Origin: Gammaproteobacteria bacterium
GTDB taxonomy: Bacteria > Pseudomonadota > Gammaproteobacteria > Chromatiales > Chromatiaceae
Assembly (NCBI GenBank): GCA_024644505.1
Contig: JAHEHQ010000167.1
Location: 1 to 6,037 of the forward strand
DNA length: 6,037 nucleotides
Direction of reading: 5' to 3'
This document shows positions 1 to 5,336 of the stretch, piece after piece. The notes beneath the pieces are model-generated. The model searched no databases. It had not been told where the DNA came from and saw nothing but the letters and a program-made list of their open reading frames with translations. The translations under genes and the position numbers were made by a program. The number at the start of each line of letters is the position of its first letter. Position 1 is the first letter of the stretch.

Positions 1-4
1 ACCC

Positions 5-1210
5 TCAATAGGCCGGCATCTCGGCCTCCAGTTTCATGCCCTGCGCCTCCACCTGCTCCCGCACCGTGGTATAGATCTGGTCATCGAGGGATGCCTCCAC
101 ATCCTCGAAGGAATCCCGCTTTTTCCTGAGAAACTCCGAACGCTCGCCTGCCAGATCCTTGATCTGCCGGCGCAGCTCGTTGCGCCGTTCCACTTTCCCG
201 GCGACATGGGCTTCGAGATCGGCCGGTGCCATGGACTGCAGGGGTTGCGGGAGCATGTCCCGATCGATGCCGGACAGATCGACCCGACCCTTGGCAACAT
301 CTTCCACAAGCTCCCCCTCACCCAGAAAGTTGGACTCTCCGCCTTCCGATGCGTTGAACGTGGCCCGGCGGGCACGGGAGGCGGCGGAAGCACCGGCGTG
401 CAGCTTCTCCGCGGCGGCCAGCTTTCGCTTCTGCCGCTTCTTGTCCTCCTCGTTGCCGTAATAGAGCCTGGTATCGTCCAGCGCTTTGGAAAGACTGGCC
501 AGCCGTTCATCGTAAGGCGTGGCGATCGCCACCGCACTGCCGCTCTGTTCGACCCGGAAGTACCGGCCGTCGGCCAGCCGGGCAATCTGCTCCCAGCGCC
601 GTTTGGTGGCATTGTCGTTTCCGCATTGTATGGTATTGAGGGTGATGCCCTTGTCCCGGGCCACGGCCACCGTGTCCTGGTACTTGACGTCATCCTGGTA
701 ATCCATGTGGGGAGGTGCGTCACCCACCAGGAACAGAACCCGGTAGGCCTGGTCGTCCCGGCTCCAGGAGATCTTGTGCACGGCATCGTGCAGCGCCTGG
801 TTCACGCTCTCCGGCCCGTCACCACCCCCGTCGGCGCGAAAGTCCATGAGTTCGGCGTACATGTTGTCCAGATCGGAAGAGAGATCGAACACCCGGGTCA
901 CGTAGGCGTCACCCCGGTCGCGATAGGCCACCAGCCCCATCCTGATCTCCGGTGTGGGTTGTGCAGCAGCCATGGTAGAAGCGATGGACCAGACCTTTTC
1001 CTTTGCCGCCTCTATCATGCCCCCCATGCTCCCCGTCGTATCCAGCACGAAGACCACGTCTATCCTGGGCCGCCCGGCGGTCTGGACGTTGATCGTCGAC
1101 ACCCCTCCGTTTGACCCCGTGCCGGCACCCACGCCCCGTTCCGGAGGATAGAGGGCCACGATGCCGATGGTCGAAACAAACAATACCAATGCGATGATTT
1201 TCGATTTCAT
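5..1210 (-). CDS. Exported von Willebrand factor A (vWA) domain protein with charged helical C-terminus
   Basis: The 401-residue product is probably exported or anchored in the inner membrane facing the periplasm. Residues 4-20 form a hydrophobic segment after a KSK basic start; cleavage after A19 is possible but not certain, and there is no lipobox cysteine. A Gly-rich linker (about 26-37) leads to a vWA domain at about 50-235. The metal-binding (MIDAS) residues are visible: DTTGS at 57-61 (a DxTxS variant of DxSxS), the GGGDGPES loop at 128-135, and GDAPPH at 163-168. Such domains usually bind protein partners through a divalent metal; an enzymatic role is not indicated. Residues 240-275 and 330-395 are rich in Lys, Arg, Glu and Ala and probably form helices or coiled coils. 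The ATG overlaps the stop of the upstream membrane-protein gene (ATGA), and an AGGAG lies 8 bases upstream (1219-1223), fixing the start. It is the third gene of the pspA-like operon. Its partner is unknown; the two neighbouring products are the obvious candidates. Confidence 0.9.
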   Translation of the reverse strand: MKSKIIALVLFVSTIGIVALYPPERGVGAGTGSNGGVSTINVQTAGRPRIDVVFVLDTTGSMGGMIEAAKEKVWSIASTMAAAQPTPEIRMGLVAYRDRGDAYVTRVFDLSSDLDNMYAELMDFRADGGGDGPESVNQALHDAVHKISWSRDDQAYRVLFLVGDAPPHMDYQDDVKYQDTVAVARDKGITLNTIQCGNDNATKRRWEQIARLADGRYFRVEQSGSAVAIATPYDERLASLSKALDDTRLYYGNEEDKKRQKRKLAAAEKLHAGASAASRARRATFNASEGGESNFLGEGELVEDVAKGRVDLSGIDRDMLPQPLQSMAPADLEAHVAGKVERRNELRRQIKDLAGERSEFLRKKRDSFEDVEASLDDQIYTTVREQVEAQGMKLEAEMPAY

Positions 1211-1788
1211 GTCAAATTCTCCTGTTGCTTTTCTATGTTATTCACCGCGGCCTGGGCAGAGCGGTATGCCTGCTGAAAATGGTCAGGGCCGGGGCTCCCC
1301 GAGGCAGGCTTTCCCGCTTTGCCACCGAAGCCGGCCGGGATGACCGTGAATAACGTCTGTGTCAGAAAAAATAACCAGAGGGGGGCAAACGGGCCGCCTG
1401 TCTGCAGAAACGCCCAGAGCGCCGCCGCCAGGCTCAGGGCGTTTAAACCCAGGTCTGCCAGGGCCCAGAGCGGACTGGAATAGAAGTAGAGTGATCGGGT
1501 GACCCAGATCAGGGCCGCCTGCATCAGTACAAATCCCGTCAGGGAAGGCGCCATCAGCCAGCCGATCCCGGTTACGATCAACCAGACCAGGATCAGGGTC
1601 ACCCGGCCAACGCTTTCCCGGCTGCGGGACAAGAGGTAGAGGATGTACCCGAGAGCAGCCGCGGCAACGATCAGCCGCACCGCCAGCCCTTCCGTCAGCA
1701 GCACCGAAAGCAGCCCGTGAACCAGAGTGCCTCCAACGGCAGCGGCAAGGGCCACCAGGACGCCCTCGATAAAGCCCGGCCGCTTCAT
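1207..1788 (-). CDS. Polytopic inner-membrane protein of unknown family, between PspA-like and vWA genes
   Basis: The 193-residue product is strongly hydrophobic. I see about six membrane segments, near residues 7-30, 34-54, 62-80, 83-98, 105-128 and 133-152. A Gly/Pro/Lys-rich linker (about 153-170) and a short polar, probably helical tail (FQQAYRSAQAAVNNIEKQ, about 171-188) follow. I see no catalytic motif, transporter signature or PspB/PspC-like pattern, so no function is assigned. The ATG overlaps the stop of the pspA-like gene by 4 bases (ATGA), and a CCTCCT complement (AGGAGG on the minus strand, 1797-1802) lies 8 bases upstream. Its stop in turn overlaps the vWA gene start by 4 bases. 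Such coupling suggests matched expression of all three. By position it could be a membrane anchor linking cytoplasmic PspA to the periplasmic vWA protein; that is inference only. Confidence 0.85.
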   Translation of the reverse strand: MKRPGFIEGVLVALAAAVGGTLVHGLLSVLLTEGLAVRLIVAAAALGYILYLLSRSRESVGRVTLILVWLIVTGIGWLMAPSLTGFVLMQAALIWVTRSLYFYSSPLWALADLGLNALSLAAALWAFLQTGGPFAPLWLFFLTQTLFTVIPAGFGGKAGKPASGSPGPDHFQQAYRSAQAAVNNIEKQQENLT

Positions 1789-2321
1789 GACTGCACCCTC
1801 CTGCGCTTTTCCCGGAGAAAGGCGACCTCCACATCCGCATCACGCACCACGCCGTTCGGTATGGCCCACGCCTCTTCCCGCTGCGAGGGGCCCCCATCGG
1901 AAGCCAGCAGTGCCGCCCGGTTTTTCATCTCTTGCAGGCGTGCCCGGTTCTGTTCCAGGGTTGCATTCAGGTTATCGAGGCTTTTCTCCAGTTCACCGCG
2001 GCCCCGTTGCAACGCCCTCAGGGAGTGCTCAGCCTCGAGCCGACGCCTGACCAGATTGCGCGCAAGTTCATCATTGCCGGCATCGAAACAGACGTCGAGC
2101 TGCTCTTCGAGTTCGGCCAGGAAAGACCCGGTCTCCGCCTCCCGGCCTTTCAACAAATCATGCCGCAGACCCAGACCCTCGACGCGCTGCTGCTGGCGGG
2201 CGACCTCCTCATCCATCTCGCGAACCGCCTGCCTGAGCAGCAGCTCCGGCTCCTCGATACTGTCCAGCACCGCATGAAGATCAGCCCTGAACAACCGTGT
2301 AACTCTTGTTATCAATGCCAT
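1785..2321 (-). CDS. pspA: PspA/IM30-family membrane-associated stress protein (short form)
   Basis: The 178-residue product fits the PspA/IM30 (phage shock protein A) family, peripheral proteins that bind stressed inner membranes and oligomerise as ESCRT-III-like helical assemblies. Residues 2-20 form an amphipathic N-terminal helix (ALITRVTRLFRADLHAVLD). The family-typical IEEPELLLRQAVREMDEEV follows at 22-40. A long charged coiled coil covers about 25-138 and contains AGNDELARNLVRRR (81-94), which matches the conserved G-x-x-D/E-L-A-R turn of PspA. A less structured tail with VVRDADVEVAFLREKRRR ends the protein. Enterobacterial PspA is about 222 residues, so the C-terminal helices are shortened or absent. 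The reading frame stays open upstream to 2522, but the ATG at 2321 has an ideal AGGAGG 8 bases away and starts the homologous region, while the upstream part reads through the control region. It is the first gene of a three-gene operon, divergent from the two-component genes. Confidence 0.9.
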   Translation of the reverse strand: MALITRVTRLFRADLHAVLDSIEEPELLLRQAVREMDEEVARQQQRVEGLGLRHDLLKGREAETGSFLAELEEQLDVCFDAGNDELARNLVRRRLEAEHSLRALQRGRGELEKSLDNLNATLEQNRARLQEMKNRAALLASDGGPSQREEAWAIPNGVVRDADVEVAFLREKRRRVQS

Positions 2322-2329
2322 GTCTGTAA

Positions 2330-2335
2330 CCTCCT
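2330..2335 (-). promoter_or_regulatory. Shine-Dalgarno AGGAGG of the pspA-like gene
   Basis: The plus-strand CCTCCT reads AGGAGG on the minus strand and lies 8 bases before the ATG at 2321. It is a full match to the anti-Shine-Dalgarno core. It decides the start against longer in-frame alternatives extending to 2522. Confidence 0.85.
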
Positions 2336-2397
2336 GATGGGTTTTGATGGAACACACCACCAGTCTAGGAAGGCTCGAAGGGGCAAAACAGACAGGG

Positions 2398-2430
2398 TTT
2401 GGTAAACTCTCGCGGCGGATTTTTACCAAA
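2398..2430. repeat. Perfect 9-base inverted repeat TTTGGTAAA-N15-TTTACCAAA, candidate operator
   Basis: The arms are TTTGGTAAA (2398-2406) and TTTACCAAA (2422-2430), exact reverse complements separated by 15 bases. Their centres are 24 bases apart, a little over two helical turns. The element lies 76 bases from the pspA-like ATG and 45 bases from the response-regulator ATG, so a bound protein could act on both promoters. It could also form a weak hairpin, but the AT-rich arms, long loop and lack of a following U-run argue against a terminator. A role as operator is inferred from position and symmetry. Confidence 0.55.
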
Positions 2431-2437
2431 GTTTTAC
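2421..2437 (+). promoter_or_regulatory. TTTTAC direct repeat with 11-base period, possible OmpR/PhoB-type box
   Basis: TTTTAC occurs at 2421-2426 and again at 2432-2437, an exact 11-base period. OmpR/PhoB-family regulators typically bind as head-to-tail dimers to half sites spaced 10-11 bases apart. The adjacent gene encodes such a regulator, so autoregulation through this box is plausible. The copies are short and AT-rich, so chance cannot be excluded. Confidence 0.4.
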
Positions 2438-2475
2438 ATAGCCCGACGCCGGTACCTGTTAAGCTCGAACATGCC

Positions 2476-3177
2476 ATGCAAACGAAGGTCCGCCTGCTCA
2501 TCGTCGAGGACGAGTCAGCCATACTGAATGGCCTGATCGATGTCTTTGTGTTTCACGGTTATGAGGTGGAGGGTATAACCGAGGGTACGGCAGGCCTGGA
2601 AAAGGCCCTGACCGGCAGATTCGACCTCATACTGCTGGACGTCATGCTGCCCGGGATGAACGGCTTTGAGATCTGCGACCGGATCCGTGCGGCAGACCCC
2701 GATCAACCCATCATCATGCTTACCGCAAAATCCAGCGACGAGGACATCATCCAGGGGCTTTCACTGGGTGCCGACGATTATGTGGCCAAGCCCTTTTCCG
2801 TCGCCCAGCTGGTGTTGCGGGTAAAGGCGGTGCTGCGGCGTTCACGGGTGGTCACCGATGCACAGCGCATGATCCGGATGAGTGATGACATCGAGGTGGA
2901 CACCGCCAATCTGACAGGTCAACGCCAGGGTGAGCCGCTCGTCTTTACCCGACGCGAGATTGAGATCCTGCAGTATCTCAACGCCAACAACGAGCGCCCG
3001 GTCTCCCGTGACGAACTGCTCTCCAAGGTCTGGGGCTATGCCAGAAACCTGCACCTGGAAACCCGGACCGTGGATATCCACATCGCCAAACTCAGGCGCA
3101 AGATAGAACCCGACGCCGCGGCCCCCCGCCACATAGTGACGGTGCGAGGTGCCGGCTACCGCCTGGTCACGGATTGA
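2476..3177 (+). CDS. OmpR/PhoB-family two-component response regulator
   Basis: The 233-residue product is a cytoplasmic DNA-binding regulator with the family's normal length. The receiver domain (about 5-118) has the acidic pair E11-D12, the phosphoacceptor D55 in LLDVMLPGMNG, T83 in MLTAKSS and K105 in YVAKPF; all key residues are present. A linker (about 120-137) leads to an OmpR-type winged helix (about 138-231) with FTRREIEILQYL, the recognition-helix segment TRTVDIHIAKLRRKI (196-210) and the wing VRGAGYRL. The frame is open back to 2344, but the upstream stretch has no family similarity and crosses the repeats, so the ATG at 2476 just before TKVRLLIVEDE is chosen. Its Shine-Dalgarno is poor. 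The histidine kinase starts 7 bases after the stop and is the expected phosphodonor. Which ortholog it corresponds to cannot be said from sequence alone. Confidence 0.93.
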   Translation: MQTKVRLLIVEDESAILNGLIDVFVFHGYEVEGITEGTAGLEKALTGRFDLILLDVMLPGMNGFEICDRIRAADPDQPIIMLTAKSSDEDIIQGLSLGADDYVAKPFSVAQLVLRVKAVLRRSRVVTDAQRMIRMSDDIEVDTANLTGQRQGEPLVFTRREIEILQYLNANNERPVSRDELLSKVWGYARNLHLETRTVDIHIAKLRRKIEPDAAAPRHIVTVRGAGYRLVTD

Positions 3178-3184
3178 GCGGCAT

Positions 3185-5308
3185 ATGTTCGAGACCCCGC
3201 TCACCGGCCTGGACAAGAAGGGACTGAGGCGCTGGCTGATCCTGTTTTTCCTGCTTCTGGCGGCACCCACGGCAATACTGATCCAGCAGGCCTACAGTCA
3301 GCTCAAATGGGAGGCGTTTCACCAGCAACGGATACTGGCCGGGGAACTGGCGGCACGCATCGACAGGCTCGCCACAGAGCTCATCGACCGGGAAGAGGCA
3401 CGCTCTTTCACCGACTATCACTTTCTTCAGGTGGAGGGGGACGCCTCGACCGGCTTTCTCCAGCGCTCGGCATTGTCGGCCTATCCGGCCACCTCGGGGA
3501 TCCCTGGCCTGATCGGCCACTTCCAGGTCGACACCCAAGGACTGTTCAGCACCCCCCTGCTGCCAGATCCGAACGAAAAATCCGGGACCTATGGCATCCC
3601 GGACAACGAACTGCGGGACCGGCAGATGCTCGCGGGCCGCATTCAACGCATTCTCAGCGAGAACCGGCTGGTGCATACAGCTAAAGGCACTTCACCCGGA
3701 GATACCGGCCTGTCGGCAGAGCCTGCACCAAGAGAGGATTACAGTCCGGCAACCCGTCTTTCGATGGCCGATACCGACAAGGACCTGGCGAAAAACAGGG
3801 CGGCTGAAAACAGGGAAACGGCCGCTCCCACGGCGAAGACCGAGCGGGCGGCGATGCCCCAGGCGGCATTCGACAGACTCAACGAACAGTCCGCCCTGAG
3901 ACAAAAGCAGAAGCTGTCGGTAGCCGGCATTTCCCTGGGAAGAGTCGAAGACCTGAAACTGGACCGGCGATTCCAGGACCCACCGGTCGACGAGGCAGCA
4001 CAGAAAACCCTCGCCAGCCAGACAACGGTTGCCAGGAAAAGGGGCCGCAAGGAACAGGAACTGTTGGCGGAAGCGGAGTTCCCGCTTGCAGAGGAACAGA
4101 TCAGTACGGAACCGGATGTCGGGACAGCTTCCCGCATTCTCACTTTCGAGAGCGAACTGGATCCGTTCGAGTTCAGCCTGCTCGACAGTGGGCACTTTGT
4201 GCTGTTCAGAAAGGTGTGGCGGGACGACCAGCGTTATATCCAGGGTGCCCTGATCGAGCAACAGCCCTTCCTGCAGGGTATCGTCGAATCGGCCTTTGCC
4301 GAAACCGGCCTGTCCCGGATGAGCGATCTGATCGTCGCCTTCCAGGGCGGGGTCGTATCGGCCTTCCGGGCGCAAGCCTCGAGGGAATATCTCTCCTATG
4401 CGCAACAACTGGAGGGTACGGTACTCTACGACAGGCACCTTTCATCCCCGCTGAATGATCTGGAACTGATATTCAGCATCAACCGCCTGCCTGCGGGACC
4501 CGGGGGGTCCCTGGTCACCTGGACCGCGATAATCCTCGCCCTGGTGCTTCTCGGCAGTTTCTCATTCATCTACCGGCTGGGTGCCCGGCAGATCGACCTG
4601 ACCCGGCAAAAGCAGGATTTCGTCTCCGCCGTCAGCCACGAACTGAAGACACCCCTGACTTCGATTCGCATGTACGGTGAAATGCTGCTCCAGGGCTGGG
4701 CCAGCGAGGAAAAGAAACAGGTCTATTACGGCTACATACACGATGAGAGTGAACGCCTCTCACGCCTGATCTCCAACGTGCTCCAGCTGGCCCGTGTCGA
4801 CCGCGACGAACTGCAGCTGGACATTCGGGATGTGCCCGTGACCGAGCTGGTCGATAACGCCCGCTCCAGGCTGGCATCACAGGTGGAACGCACCGGCTTC
4901 GGCCTCGTGATCGATTGCCCGGAGCATCTGATGAACCTGAAGGTCCGTGTCGATCAGGACGGGTTCACGCAGATACTCATCAATCTGGTGGACAATGCCA
5001 TCAAGTTCTCCGCAACCGCAGACAACAGGACCGTGGAGTTATCCTGCGGCCAGTCTGCTGACGGCGGGGTATGGTTCGGCGTGCGGGATTACGGACCCGG
5101 GGTGCCCCGGGATCAGCGAAAGAAGATCTTTCAGCCCTTCTACCGCAGTGAGGATGAACTGACCCGGGAAACGGTGGGTACAGGCATCGGGCTGGCGCTG
5201 GTGGACAAGCTGGTGGCTGCGATGAACGGACGGATCGAAGTGGTCGACAGTAATCCCGGTGCGGAGTTTAGAATTACGCTGCCTGGAAATAAAGTAACCA
5301 GTGACTGA
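3185..5308 (+). CDS. Membrane sensor histidine kinase with very long extracytoplasmic domain, no HAMP
   Basis: The 707-residue product should sense an envelope signal and phosphorylate the adjacent regulator. A short cytoplasmic start precedes TM1 (about 17-36). A roughly 400-residue extracytoplasmic region (about 37-444) follows, and then TM2 (445-465). TM2 runs almost directly into HisKA (about 475-540; phosphorylated H485 in SHELKTPLTS), so no HAMP domain fits. The HATPase domain has an N box INLVDNAIKFS (N604), G1 DYGPG (635-639), an F box IFQPFYR (648-654) and G2 GTGIGL (665-670), so the kinase looks intact. The extracytoplasmic region has two folded-looking parts (about 40-165, with PGLIGHFQVDTQGLFSTPLLP, and about 320-440). 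Between them is a charged, Ala/Glu/Lys/Gln-rich stretch (about 168-318). The ATG at 3185 lies 7 bases after the regulator stop; a GTG at 3149 would add 12 residues and overlap the regulator by 29 bases. The closest ortholog is unknown. Confidence 0.92.
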   Translation: MFETPLTGLDKKGLRRWLILFFLLLAAPTAILIQQAYSQLKWEAFHQQRILAGELAARIDRLATELIDREEARSFTDYHFLQVEGDASTGFLQRSALSAYPATSGIPGLIGHFQVDTQGLFSTPLLPDPNEKSGTYGIPDNELRDRQMLAGRIQRILSENRLVHTAKGTSPGDTGLSAEPAPREDYSPATRLSMADTDKDLAKNRAAENRETAAPTAKTERAAMPQAAFDRLNEQSALRQKQKLSVAGISLGRVEDLKLDRRFQDPPVDEAAQKTLASQTTVARKRGRKEQELLAEAEFPLAEEQISTEPDVGTASRILTFESELDPFEFSLLDSGHFVLFRKVWRDDQRYIQGALIEQQPFLQGIVESAFAETGLSRMSDLIVAFQGGVVSAFRAQASREYLSYAQQLEGTVLYDRHLSSPLNDLELIFSINRLPAGPGGSLVTWTAIILALVLLGSFSFIYRLGARQIDLTRQKQDFVSAVSHELKTPLTSIRMYGEMLLQGWASEEKKQVYYGYIHDESERLSRLISNVLQLARVDRDELQLDIRDVPVTELVDNARSRLASQVERTGFGLVIDCPEHLMNLKVRVDQDGFTQILINLVDNAIKFSATADNRTVELSCGQSADGGVWFGVRDYGPGVPRDQRKKIFQPFYRSEDELTRETVGTGIGLALVDKLVAAMNGRIEVVDSNPGAEFRITLPGNKVTSD

Positions 5309-5336
5309 AAAATTATAAATAGAAGTGGGCAACTCC

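Larger units (their letters stand above)
2322..2475. promoter_or_regulatory. Divergent control region between the pspA-like operon and the two-component operon
   Basis: These 154 bases separate the ATG of the pspA-like gene (minus strand) from the ATG of the response regulator (plus strand), so promoters for both units should lie here. The middle (about 2396-2440) is noticeably more AT-rich than the flanking genes and holds the inverted and direct repeats listed separately. I could not identify a convincing sigma-70 -35/-10 pair or a sigma-54 GG-N10-GC element on either strand. That matters because enterobacterial pspA uses sigma-54. A minus-strand TAGACT at about 2364-2369 is the nearest thing to a -10 for the pspA side, but it lacks a good -35. 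A heptamer GCTCGAA occurs twice, at 2373-2379 and 2463-2469; its meaning is unknown. Confidence 0.75.

Noticed and set aside
206..1114. Long plus-strand open frame of 302 codons antisense to the vWA gene
   Set aside because: It lies wholly inside the vWA gene on the opposite strand. The product has no recognisable domain and is rich in Gly, Val, His and Arg, as expected from reading a GC-rich gene backwards, and the minus-strand frame has clear MIDAS motifs.
2344..2475. Upstream in-frame extension of the response regulator (44 extra residues from an ATG at 2344)
   Set aside because: It would cover the repeats of the control region, has no similarity to receiver domains, and would make the protein longer than is usual for its family.
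2322..2475. Sigma-54 promoter for the pspA-like gene, as in enterobacteria
   Set aside because: I read the minus strand for GG-N10-GC with TGGCAC/TTGC character and found only a TTTTGCCCC without a matching -24 element.
3692..4438. Minus-strand open frame of 248 codons antisense to the kinase sensor region
   Set aside because: The kinase frame is continuous from TM1 to the ATPase domain. The antisense product has no motif or sensible start context.
4495..4511. Perfect 7-base inverted repeat GGGACCC-GGG-GGGTCCC
   Set aside because: It lies inside the kinase gene and encodes the Gly/Pro linker before TM2. There is no U-run, so it is best explained by GC-rich codons rather than as a terminator.
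5096..5111. Perfect 7-base inverted repeat CCCGGGG-TG-CCCCGGG
   Set aside because: It encodes the conserved G1 box (GPGVP) of the kinase ATPase domain, and the symmetry follows from Gly and Pro codons.
5309..5336. AT-rich gap with TATAAA (5314-5319), a possible promoter for the last gene
   Set aside because: The -10 match is good, but no -35-like hexamer sits 16-18 bases upstream. The gap is only 28 bases, so read-through from the kinase is the simpler view.
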